DNA from: Haliclystus octoradiatus
Lineage: Eukaryota > Cnidaria > Staurozoa > Stauromedusae > Haliclystidae
NCBI GenBank assembly: GCA_916610825.1
Contig: OU744452.1
Span: forward strand, 14,302,110-14,366,109
DNA: 64,000 nt
Reading direction: 5' to 3'
The notes under the pieces were generated by a model. It did not search any database. It worked only from the letters and a program-made list of their open reading frames with translations, and was not told the origin of the DNA. Below, piece by piece: positions 25,406 to 54,400 of the stretch. Every line of letters begins with the position of its first letter. Positions within the stretch are counted from its first letter, which is position 1. The position numbers and the translations under genes were made by a program.

Positions 25406-26943
25406 CTTCAAAAGTTCAAATCGAATGATCAATTATAATACCATAACAAAATAGGACATTAGAACAACTTAGCCACAAAACATTGCTTTAACTATACATA
25501 TACCGCAGCATCAAGATATCTTTATATTTATAGACTTCTTCCTTCTTCTACTTTGTCCATTATAATTCAGAAATAAATTATCCTTCAAAATTTGTGTATT
25601 TTGTAAATTCTGTCGCCATCTTGATTTCACCGTAAATCAGTGACACACGGTCTTTATCGGGACATAATCGTAGCTGTACTGTATGTAATTTCCGAAAGAT
25701 CGATTGTATCAAACTAGCCGATTTCTCGTATGAACCGGATAAATGAAAGTACAGGAAGAGAGTTCGACAAATCTGATTGAATTTTGAACTTGGATTCACA
25801 TACACTTACAGTAAACTGCGGTAGTGGAGATATCATCGGCATTTCCTTAGAGCACACAGAATCAATTCTTGAAAGAAAACTTGGACGCCTTTCAAATGTT
25901 TATTACAGTAACATCCGGCAATTCTGTATTCGGTAAAACGGCATTCTGTCAATAACAGTAAGCCAAAAAGTCCGAGAATGGGAATTGAGAAAGTCTGTGC
26001 CCCTGTCCCTAGCGTATAGTTATTGCCGAATTCAGCTGTATAATATCATGTGGGGGATTAAATTGGATTAATAACACAGATTGAAGTTACGCTTAGACCA
26101 TTTTGATGAAAATCAATCAACTCCCACCTGGAATCAACTACAAGGCTAAACCATGAAATGACGGAATCAACTACGAGGAAAACTATGAAATGACGGAGAG
26201 AAAAAACATAAAAATACAACATGATTGTTTTTAAATTTCTTTTTAATTATCATTTCGATTTCAACCTGCAAAAAAGCGAATTTAAGTCAATTCGAAGTGA
26301 AGAAGATATCAGCGCTCACCCAAATACATCTATCAAATGTAATAATACAGTTATTAGGCTAATTATATATAATGATGATAGCAGTGTATATGTGAAAATG
26401 TACTGCATTCGTTGGTAATTAGTGAGAGAGCGATAAGTTAGCTGTATAAGTTATTTTTTAATGTTTCTTTTAATTACAATATATACAAAAATGATTTTTT
26501 TTCTTCTATTTAAATTTTACGAACATAATAATTTTGAAAATGATATCTAATTCATTTTCCAAAGAACTTCAAAACATGAAGTTTTTGAGATTTGAGATTC
26601 AATTTAGCGAATAATTCTTTTATCATGAATAATATATTTATTTTAAGAAAACAGTATGAAGATGTAGGCTAAAACGCTACTGTGGAAATTAAACGGAATA
26701 AATCTTGTAAAACGAAATCCGTTGAGAAAAAAGGTATTTCTCAATAAAACATATAACTAGTAGCCGTACTATACAGCTTGTGAAGGACATCATTTCAAAA
26801 TTTTTGATGAAGGCCCTTGCTCAAAACGTATAAATCATGTTTAAATCGAATGAACGCTTCAAATTATAGTTTAAATTGTAAGATGTGTTGTAATGCGTAT
26901 GAAATTGTTCAAAGTTCATCTTCAAAGTTTCCATGTTAGTTAC
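25406..26943. other. Intergenic: golgin promoter side and HIPK 3' side
   Basis: Holds the presumed promoter and 5' UTR of the golgin gene (minus strand) and the 3' UTR of HIPK. A minus-strand AATAAA lies at 26637-26642, about 300 nt past the HIPK stop. No convincing additional gene. Confidence 0.5.
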
Positions 26944-42439
<15,496 letters not shown>

Positions 42440-45400
42440 ATGGATGCCGGCAACTTTAAGTCAACAAAGTCGCTTTTATCAACACTGAAAGAATTATATG
42501 TTAAAGCTGATAATAGCAACCAAGATACGAAAGGTAATAATTGTATTAAATAGTAAACACTATCCTTACTTTTATACACAAGTTTATATGTAAAAAAGAA
42601 TCTTGAACCATTTCTGATTTCATTTTGATTTATATTTTAAAAATTAATGCAATGCAAGCATTTTCAAGGCTTTCCCATTCCGTTCCTCGCCGCACACGTG
42701 ATACCAGAATGACAGAATCAGACTTCTTAAAAATAAGCGTTGCTCAAACATTTTGAAATAGCTGAATTTCCTTTTGAACTTTACTAAGTCGGAGACTCTG
42801 ACTGTTTCTGGAAGTCTGTCGCTGTCGCTTTTCACTGAGACGGATCTTGGGGGGCGGCTGCCGGCAGGGTAAAAAATAGCAGCGCTAATGCGGGTATCAG
42901 CGGCATTCCTGGGGAGGTGACCCCCGGGAATTGCAAAACAACCTATGCAAAAGCCATTTAAACCCCTGGGGGTATGGGGTCAATACTTTTCCATAATCCC
43001 CCTCCCCAGAGACAGAAAAGTATTGAAAATGATGTATTTCTTAAATTTTCTTACAAAAGATTCAACTACAATACCCAGAGAATTACACAAAATTGAAAAT
43101 CAAAATTGCCATCTGAGCTAATCCTCCATGCTTTCCTAGTTGCAAAGAATTCAGAAAACTTGGTTTTTCGCGGGGAATGGACTTATTTTTTTAACAGAGT
43201 TTAGTACCAACTTCTGAAGATTGCGCGGGGAATGCATTCCCCGCGCGGACCATTCTTTTTAACTAGGCATGCTTTGGAGATGGCATATCCTGTATTAAAG
43301 ATTGCAAAGTCAGAAAGGGCAATTAAAAAGTAATGTAGACAGTGTCGCTCTACCGAAGGCACCCGTACCACTCCTCTATTTCTAGATGAGTGGCTTTTTT
43401 CGCTGAAAGCAATGATTTTAAACGCTCTTCGTTGATCTCAGCCGCGACACTGCAGATCAATTTCAACAGATTTCATGGCAGATAGGTCTTGATTGTCAAT
43501 GCGCAACGATGCGCCGCAGCTACTCACGATGCAATTCCCTCTGGACCATTCCATCCGCCCTCTGAGGATGGTACTCATTTGATGTTTCAGATAAAGTCAA
43601 GGCTGAGTTGACCTTAGGGGGATTTGAACCACGGACGATTAGATACATGATCCGATCTGAAGTTCGGTTGCTCTGCCATCTGAGCTAATCCTCCTTAGGG
43701 CAATTGAAAGGTTTTGAATAATGTTTTGCTCAACAAACAACATCTTCACATGAGAAATACGAATGAAGAAACGAGATGCATTCAGTACATAATTGCAGAT
43801 ACTTTTGAAATAGCGGCTGAACAGCATTACAAATCCCGCGGGTTATTCCTCGGGGTGATTTTCTGCTTTTTTGTTCCGTGGTCGATGAAACTACAGTATA
43901 AACTATTAACTGGTTATTATCAGACATACAGCCAACATACAGCAGATTGCAAGAAAATACTACATACAATAGCTATTTGCCAATGAATGAATCACAAATT
44001 AAAATAAATTCTACTTTCAAAGTGTAATCAAACTATTCAAACTATGTATAAATGTAAAAAAATGTTTTCCCTCTTGGAAAATGCAACTTTGATTTCCCAT
44101 CGTAGATTTGCTTTGATTTGTGAAATATTGTTTGTGATTCTTTGCATTTTTATATTTAAGATTGTTTTGCCATGACACACAGCACTGTTTAATTAGCTTC
44201 ACTCAACATTTGCTAATGCAATGCAGGATAAGCAATGAGTTAGTGATTTGCATTGCATGTATATGGTACCCTTCCCAAATGATGAAATTTTTCAAAAATA
44301 CAATGATGTCAGTACAGGCAAACGCAAAAAAGTAATAGGAATCCAATATCATTATTGTATATGAGGAAGCAGGAACTCATCATTTTTCGTTGTTACATGA
44401 TCAAATATACCTTAATCAAATCATTTCTCTTTATTGGTCATCTTGAAAGTTTGTTTGCCAGTACTTTAATTTAATTAGAAGGCGTGCCATATTAGCTAGG
44501 CTAATCATTTCGTATCCTTCAGTCCGCAGAAGATATACCAAGATTCCAGGAATATTAGCCACAGTTTATGCTTATTAAACAAATTTAAATCACTTTTTCC
44601 TGTGAAATAAACTTGTTTTTTAATCACATTTATATTTGTGATGACTTGTGATGTGTCTATACTATTTGTGATATGCTTGCCCACTACTTTAGTGGTTTTA
44701 GCACGACTCTGGTTTGACACAGATATGTTCTTTTCTTGTAATGAATTTCTTCATCACATTGACTAACTCATCTTGACCTAGCTATAGCAGGCACAGTCAG
44801 TTCCTTGTTCACTGAGCAGTAGCATACTGATGAAGGCTAATGACTAGAAACAAGTATGTGTCTGCTGCTATTTATCATGTCTTTGGATTTTATTAAATTA
44901 CCTTTGGTGGTAGTAGTAACTACGGTGCATCTATGATATATCTATATACATACTGTGAAACTTTTATTTAACAGCCAGCTATGAGAGGTACAGATAAGCT
45001 TACCACTATATACAGGCAGCCTTTATGTAAAGGGTTAATTCAATTGAAGTTACTATTTTAGACATACAAAGAGTGACTACTATAGACAAGTAGGCCACTG
45101 TATAGAGGTGACCGTTATAACAGGTTTGACTGTACATGTAATATTACAATACATCTCGCCATCTATAGACAATGTTCTTCAGTACCCTAGTGATAAATTA
45201 ACCACAGGTGTAGGCCTACTGGTCCCAAGGTTTGTTTCCAACACTATTGGGTCTATGAACCAACATGTTATTAGTATTAATTATTGTAAAATCACCACTC
45301 TTCGTCAAACTCATCATGTCTAGCAGCCACCACAATGAACTGAATGATAATGCAAAAGAATGCATAAATTATATTATATCCACTGCTCAATGGAAGATGA

Positions 45401-48400
45401 TGAGCGGATTTTTTATCATGTGTTGGCTCACAGACCCTGCGGTTTCAATAAAAACACTTGGAGGCTGGCATCACTACTGACACCAAAACCATGAAAAAAT
45501 CGTGAAATTTTTTGGCATTTTCACATTATTTTGACATTGTGAATATGGATGTTTTCATGGCTTTAAAAATTTGTGATTTCCACTTTTTTACATTTTCATG
45601 GTTTTGGTGTTGGTAGTGTATAGGCCTACAGGCTACATTTTTTATTGGCTTTATTTTGTTAATATTCTGAATTTATTTGACTGCAGATGGATTTGTTATG
45701 GTACAAAATGAAGCAACATGGACAACGTTGTTTGTTCAGAGCTTTCTATTCAATGCCAGTGATTTTGATGAACGTGAAGCAAATGCTGAATTGAAAAACC
45801 ATGTGAAAGATGATGGTGATGATATGTTGTTTTTTGTTAAACGAGCAGCCAAAGGAAAGAAAGACGAGGTAAAATTCACTGGGCTAGGCTCTGGCTGTGG
45901 TTAGGGGCGGATATATGTAAATATCGTCATACTAAATAACCACTAGAAAATAGCCAGTCTAAAATGTCTCTGAATTATTTATTTTTTCAAGGTTCTTGTT
46001 TATAGAAAAGTAGCAAAAAATCTACCAGGGTGAGTGAAATTTTATGTGATGCTCAAACTTTTATATTCGAACATTTCTGTTATTGAAGACATAAAATTGA
46101 CCAATGGCCTTTGTGCTGTGTTTTCGAATATGTTGCGCGATGCACTAACTCACTGCACTATTTGTGGCTTGAAAAAATGGCATTCACTTTTCAATTTTGA
46201 GAACGCAAGGCATGATGATCAATCTTATGCGTTTAAACTAGCTCTATCTCTCATTCAGAATTTCTATCATCATCATCATCATCATCATCATTTATCGAGT
46301 TACCTAATTCAGTTACAGAATTTCTTTGTGGATTTCCTTTTTGAGAAATGATCAAGAAAAGCAAAGTTTAAATTGAAGGATGTCATACTCATCATTTTAG
46401 ATAGTTTAGGAAACAGAAATTTTTCAAACTTGCAGAAACAACATTTTTCCACTGCACAGGCTGTTAATTTTGAAATGCAGTTCATGAAAAGGAGGTTAAA
46501 TGATGGTACTGTCAAGCTTGTCACCTCTATACAGCGACTACCTGTATATAGTGGTCACTCTTGTAATGACTCAACTAATATTTTCTACTGAATCAAATCT
46601 GTATATAAATGCTACTTGATTCATAAAGGTCGCCTCATTCATATAATAGTCAATTTATCTGCTCCTCATAGGTGGCTGTTATAGAGTTTCTACTGTATAG
46701 GCCATTTAACATTTATGAACTTTTTATGAGCTGTTCAGAAATTGTTATAATAAAGTGTTTACAAACCCATGAACCCATCAAAGAATGTTACTGCTTTAAA
46801 AAGGAATTGTTAATACAAAGCTTAATCACAGGAGAAGTTAAGTTTTCTTTCGATGCGAGAAACAGAAAGCAAAATCTAATAAACAAAGGTTGTCATAACA
46901 ATATGTTGATCATACCAATTACAATGATATGTTTTTTAAATCTGTAAAGTTAAAAAATTGAAAAAACTGCTCTGGGCATACAAACAAACATACAAACAAA
47001 CATACAAACACACAGACTTTGACATTTCTAGGTATAGATATAATTTTTAAGAAATAGTACTTAACCTGCTTTGATATTTTATTAAGGATTGGTGATCCAC
47101 ATTTTAATTGGGAAGAAACGGTTTATTTGAATCTTATTTTACATGAGGTAAGAAATAAAAAAAATTAATTTTGATATTGAAAATGTCAAGTTGATGAGAT
47201 TATTTCTGAAACAGCCACCCACTGACAGAGAACAACCCCTGCGAAAACAGTTCAGGAGTTCATGAACTGTTCATGACTCCTGAACTGTTTTTCGCAGGGG
47301 AAAATCTAAGCCCTGATGATATAATCTAATTTCCTTTATTACCTCTGTTTGATTTAAGCTAAGAACTTTTTATATGCGTCCTAGTAAGCCATTAGATTTT
47401 GATGAATAGGCCAGGTGCTAGCTCTGATTCCCTGTTTTCATTGTTTTTCTCTGATGGATTTGTTATGGTACAAAATGAAGAAATATGGACAACGTTGCTT
47501 GTTCAGAGCTTTCTATTCAATGCCAGGGATTTTAATGAAGGTGAAGCAAATGCGGAATTGAAAAACCATTTGAAAGATGTTGGCGATGATATGTTGAAGG
47601 AAAGAAAGATGAGATATAATGTTGGAGTCAAATTCATTGGGCTAGTCTCTGGCTGTGGTTAGGGGCGGATATATGTACACATCGACATACTGATCTGTTC
47701 ATGAACTGTTCATGAAAATTTGAGGCCATTTAACATTCATGAACTGTACATGAATTGTTCATGAAAATTTAGGGCCATTTAACATTCATGAACTGTTCAT
47801 GAACTCCTGAATTGTTTTTTCACAGGGGCAGGACTCATTTAAACTCTATGTCTATTTTGTTTCTATTTTTCTGAATTGCAGTTAGAATATACACTTACAT
47901 GTACTGTTTGCACTCGACTGGAAGGCAATGAATTAAAGATTCACGAGAAAGCTTCAATAGTAAGTAACTATCCGGAAATGATTAACGTTGATACTATTTA
48001 TTTTATTCCCTTTGGCGTCGTCGTAGTGGCCGCCGCCGATTTTGATTGATGTTGGGTGTTATGCCAGGCAAAAAATAAATAGTTTCAATGTTTAGCAATT
48101 GATCATATGGAGTTGCTTGTATTAGGTCTTTTGTTTAAATTTAGTACCGCCAAACCATGGTAGAATATTGTGTTACAAAATAGGCCTATCTGTTTTTAAC
48201 GAATGGAAATTATTAACATAAAGTTTATTGTAATGCTTGTAGTTTGCTGCTATTATCATATCGCGCAAAGAAACAAAGAAAAAATTCTGTTCAGCTTGTT
48301 ATACTTACATCTAAATCTGACCTGAGCTTAAGTAATCTTTGTACATGCCCTATTCTTGCAAATACATTCACTTGTACATCCATAATTATCACTAGAGGTC

Positions 48401-51400
48401 TGGGAATCCGACTGATCAGATTTTTTTTGACTCAGATAATTCAGATTGAAATAACTAATGTAAGTATTGCTGTTTCTTAACATACTATATATTTATCACT
48501 CTTTCCTGTTATTTTAACCTTTTTTACTTAATGTCTGTTTTCCTGTTAACTTAGCTATGTATCAGTCCTTTGAAAAAAGTTATGTATAACTTGAAGGTTT
48601 CTGAATAAATGATGATGATGATGATGATGATAACTATTTTTTTTACTTTCAAGCGTGTCTATGCTTCACCACATGCAAGAAGGTTAGTAAAAGTATTAAT
48701 CTAATTGAAGGCAAATGTTATACAGTGAAACCTGTATATAACAGCCAGCTACAAGAGGTAGATAAATTGACCATTATAGACAGGTGGCCTTTATATACAG
48801 GTTTGATTCAATAGAAAAAACTATTTTAGAAATTGCAAGAGTGACCACTATAGACAGATGGCCACTGTATAGAGGTGACCGTTATAACATGTTTGACTGT
48901 AGCTATATATGATTAAATTTCAGTATCTGCTATATAGTATTCTGAGTTTTACTATACTCGTAATCTAGCTTTCTATCTTCATATTGTTGTTGTAGACTTC
49001 TAGACGTCAATAATCAACATTCTTTTAAATTATTCCGAGAGAAATTGACGTCACAAAAATAAACGTGCGACGGAAGAGATGCATTAAAACATCGATATCT
49101 TCGTCATTCTTATCGGATCGAGTTCAACATTTTACCAATTCATATTTTTAGTTGATAAACATCAGAATTAATTATTTATTAGAATATTGCCTCACAGTTT
49201 CCTATGAGCCAGCGACTTGCTGGTGCCTTTTCTCCTCGCGTACACATTCTTGTGCCATTAAGTATGACTCACATGAAACTGTGCGCCAACCGCCTAATAC
49301 AAAACTGGATTTGTTTTGATATGACGATTGAAGGTAAATAAATTTCATTATTATTTCTCAATGTGGCAATTATTTTTTTTAATTCTAGAATGGATAGCAA
49401 AGGAGAATCTGCCGATCAATCATATCCATATATATTTTATATGATTGATAGTTTTGATGATGTACGTTCTATTGTTTTAATATCTTTATATTGATTCTGT
49501 TGTACATTAGTTGTCGACGGTATTTACGTGTGAATTTGGTTTACAAAGATCTCTGCAATAATTTAGGTTTTAAAACTGAAACTTGGGTTTCAAAGTCTAT
49601 GTCCCCTGCGAAAAACAATTCAGGAGTTCATAAACAACTCATGAACAGTTAGTTCATGAACTGTTTATTAACTCCTGAACCATTTTTCGCAGGTTCTTTT
49701 TTGAGGTTATATTTTGTGAATGAAGGCAAATAAATTGTTCAAATGTCCAGGCATTAAGATATAACCACAAAATCCAAACATGTGGAAAATATAAACCAAT
49801 TCTTCAATATTTTTACAATCTACATGTATTCAAGAATGATAGGAAATTATTTAAAAAACAAATGTAATATGGATTATAGAAATAGTTTTTTTTCAATCTG
49901 ATTAGTCAAGATTAGTTTTATGACAACATCATGTTTGATCGCTTTAATATTGAATCCTTTGAATGGTTGTCACTTTATACTGTTTTGGCTTTACAATGTC
50001 TCGCTACACACAAGTGTATTAATCCAACACTATAGATCCTTCTTACCCTGATTCCTTAGTGTATTGGTTAGGGTGTTGGACATCAGCCTAAGGACATTAA
50101 GTTCAGTCCTTGGCGCGGAAGCACTATTAGTTGGTGTCAGGAATGGCATCCTCCCATTAAATTTATACACGCTTCAGAAATCTTAATCGATTAACTAACT
50201 ATACCGATAGGAAAAAGCTACATGCTTACTCAGTCTGTGGAAAAATAATAAATCCAATAAAATACATGTTCCTAATCTCGCATAATCGTTAGTTTGTAGC
50301 TAGGTTAAAGTTTGAACTGACTTAAAAAGAGTTGTAGATGTTTAGGAGACAAAACAAAAGCTATTAGGAGCTCCTATAACCCTTTACTCATCTGTACTAG
50401 GAACAATTCAACTGCTAATCTTTAATCAAGGATCCATGATTAGAATAGTTTATGTATTTTGTCTTGTCTAGGTATTCAGTCGCTTATATGTTCAAGATTC
50501 AGAAATGGTTTGTGTGGAGTTAGTTGCAAAATACAATGTAAGTTATTAATTTATGTTATGGGACCACAAAGAAACATGATTATGGTTGTATCTGTTTTGA
50601 AAAATTGAAAATATGTTAAGCAAAAAGAATAATTTAAATCTGAGTGAAAGTTGCCTTTTGGATACTGTATAATGAAACCTGTATGTAACAACCAATTATA
50701 AGATGTAGTGAGATTGATTGTCATATGCAGGTGGTCTTTATATACAGGATTGCTGCAATAGAAAACACGATTCTAAATATTTCAAGAGTGACCACTCTAG
50801 ACAGGTGGCCACTCTATAGAGATTATAAAGATGACCGATATCACAGTTTTAGTGTGCTCGATATTTACATACAGTGTAACCTGCTTGAGTGCGATTCAAA
50901 ATTGCCATCAAATTTCATTTCATTTATCCGAATTTGTACCTATCCAAAATTATTTGTCATTGACTGTACAAGAAAATAGTTTCCGTATAGGATTTCAAAG
51001 ACAGGTTGTAGATAAGCAGGGATAGTATACATATTTATGTAGTACGTATAGCAGCAGACAAGTACATGTTTCTGGCCATTAGCCTTCATCAGTACTGCTC
51101 AGTGAGCGAACAAGAGGCTGACTTCGGTATATACCTAGGTCAAGATGAGTTAGTAAATGTGGTGAAAAATTCATAGTAAAAATTCAATGTAGTACGTATG
51201 CATATATAAGTAATAATAATAAATAAATGCAAAAATTGACATTCATATTTGCTACTATTGGTTTCACGCCAAGGCGATCATCAGGCAATTGATAATCGCC
51301 TGGTGATCGCCTGATGATCGCCTTGACGTGAAATAATAGTAGCAAATATGAATGTTGATTTTTGAATTTATTTATTATTAAACAGCTCTGCATTTATGGC

Positions 51401-54400
51401 ATTGAGCACTATTGAAACAGCAAAGACAGCATAAGTACCTTAATATTACTATTACTATATTATTATATATATATATTAGTATGGATAGTATATATACAGT
51501 AAGCAGGGATTTCGATCTCGCTTATCCTTTTCCAAATTTCCTATGATGTTATTGCAAGATCGAATCCTCTAAAAACACATTGCCTTCAATCAAAGCTTCT
51601 GATTTCATGAAGCACGTCTGATCTCAAGTTTCAAGTGCACTATGTAAAGATGTACTGTATGTCCACTTAGGGAGCTATTAAATATATATTGAAAGGCATT
51701 ATCAAAAAGTTGGTCTTGAAAAGCTGAATAAGCAAAAAAATGATTATTTCAAATTCAATATCTGTTTGCTCAAAGTTTATTATTTTAAAGTTGTGTAGGA
51801 CGTCATTGGTTCGATATGAAAGAGACAGAAACAGCAACAATAATGTGACTTTTACATTTTAATGAGACAACATCAATGTTTACAACAAATCACTGCAAAA
51901 GTCCTACAAGTTGAAACCATTCAAGTTTTTTCCCAATGCATTATAATATTTATACCATTACCATATATTTGTATCAGTAAGTTTCTACTTATTAATTTTG
52001 TAATAAAAGTAAACGATAAAATAGACGTTGATTGAGCTTTCGACATTGCTTATGTCATCTTCAGAATTATATTTTTTAAAAGAAAAATTATTTAAAATAC
52101 ATGGGTTTAAAAGTGTTAAGTTATACAATGTGCTAAAAGCAGGATGCGTTAATAACAATAGATTATTATAGACAAAGGCAAGAAGAATAGCTTTTCAATA
52201 TCCTGCTGGGAAAAGCCGAGATTTGATTGAGTCAGACTGAGTGTTGAGGTTTGGCTTGATTCGCCTGATTGCAAGCATTTCATGAATTAGGCAGTCAGAT
52301 TTGTCTTTGCATTTTTCCAAAATTTTAAAATTGTTTGCAGAAACAGATTTTCCGTGTTGTTGATTTACATGTGCGTAAACAGCAGACCCTTATTGAAATT
52401 GATATTGAAAAGCTATTGTTCTTGCCTTTGTCTATAATAATCTATTGTTATTAACGCATCCTGCATCTAGCACATTGTATAACTTAACACGTTTAAACCC
52501 ATGTATTTTAAATAATTTTTCTTTTAAAAAATATATTCTGAAGATGACATAAGCAATGTCGAAAGCTCCATCAACGTCTATTTTGTCGTTTACTTTTATT
52601 ACAAAACCATATATTTGCTCTTAGAAAAGTTTTGTTCTATAGTACAATATGTTTTCATTATTTTCTTGCAGCCAAACAATTTAATAGCTGTAGTATTCAG
52701 TGGATCAGTTGTTTATAAAGATTTAAAACGTGTTTTTGATAGCAAGGTAAAACATAATTTTAATATTCAAAATAAAAATATGTGTTTGTATAGGCCTATT
52801 AGCAATATGAATCTTGGCCTATTGAAAACATACTGGAATGGGATTGGATACTGAAAACATACTTAAATACACCAGACAATTAAATCTAAGATCCTCTCAT
52901 TCTACTGAAAAACTACTGAAAAGGCCTTAAAATTTGGAAACTACTGATCATGAAAAGTGTCCAATTCAGTTGCCTATTCAGTAACTTTTCAGTATGTTTT
53001 CAGTACGTTTTCAGATTTTCAAAATTCTTAGTGTAGGTATCAACAGATAAGAATTGTTTCTCCTGTGATAATGTTTGATCAGTAGGCCTAACATTTTTTT
53101 ACCCAGACAATGTCTGGAATTTATTTTAAACCAACAACAATGAGTTGCCTGTAGGGCTGGGGGTAACTTTGTTGAAAGTAACAAAGTTACCGATAACCGT
53201 TAAATTTTATGTAATTTAACGTAATGAGTAACTTTCAGGCAAAAGTTACTTCAGATTATTTCATTGGATATTAAATTTGCACAGACATAATTGGAAAAAC
53301 CTTTTGACAAGAATAATAATTGTACGAGACAAATATTTTCTGGCGACAAGCGTATATTTTTCCTCTTTTTTATTAGCCTTTTTAATTGTTTTTATGATGC
53401 ATGCATCATTCCCCATCATTCATTAATACCCTAACACAAAACTCAGGTTTTTAAAAGGGGATACATCCTGGGATCATGTTATGAATCTAGGACTGACAAG
53501 TGGGAGATAACTGTTTCGTTTTATTACCAGGCATCTTTAGGCTCTAAAATGGCAAAGAAAATGTCACTTGGCTGGATGCTATCATCAGAAGATCATACAG
53601 AATTCATAACAATGCGTGGACCAAAGGGCAAAGGCTATGCTGAGATGGCTATCAGTGAATACAAAACTAGTGATTATACTAATGGAGCAAAACCCATCTC
53701 ACGAAGTCATAGTGATACCAAAGTATCAGATACAATGAGGTTGGTGTTTTCATTGCAGCATTTCCAGACTAAATTCTGATTTGTGGCAACTTCCAGAATA
53801 TTCCTACGACTTGAAATTTATATTAACTAGGCTACTCTTTTCCAGTTGGATTTAGATCAGCATCCTTCATTTCGCGCCTTTTGATACAGATAATAGCAAC
53901 CCCTTCAAAAAACAGTTCAGGAGTTCATGAATGTCAGTTCAGGAGTTCATGAATGTCAGTTCAGGAGTTCATGAATGTCAGTTCATGAACACTTCTATTT
54001 TTCCCACAGACAGTTCATGAAATTTGGTTCCTTTTAACGTTCATGAACTGTTCATGAGTTGTTGGTGAACTCCTGAACTGTTTTTCTGAGGGGAAGAGAA
54101 GAGGTTGAGATTTGCTTCTTGTTTATTCTGCTGAATTCATTGCTAAAACAGCATTACTCAATACAAGGATGCCTTAGCTCTTCCTCTTAACTTTATCAGC
54201 TTGAAGATTTTATCATACTCCATGTTTGTGAAGTGATACAATAACACAAAGGAGAATGGTATATAACGGAACTAATAATTATGAATATAGTACAAAAACA
54301 AAACGTGATACTAATTATTGATACAGTAAAACCTGCTATAACATCCACCTGTCTATAGTGGCCACTCCAGTAATATATAAAGAAGTACTATGATATTGAA

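Noticed and set aside
43616-43696. Possible tRNA gene (A and B boxes, cloverleaf-like head, minus strand)
   Set aside because: The acceptor ends do not pair and the sequence continues into a repeated 280-bp body; it is the head of a SINE.
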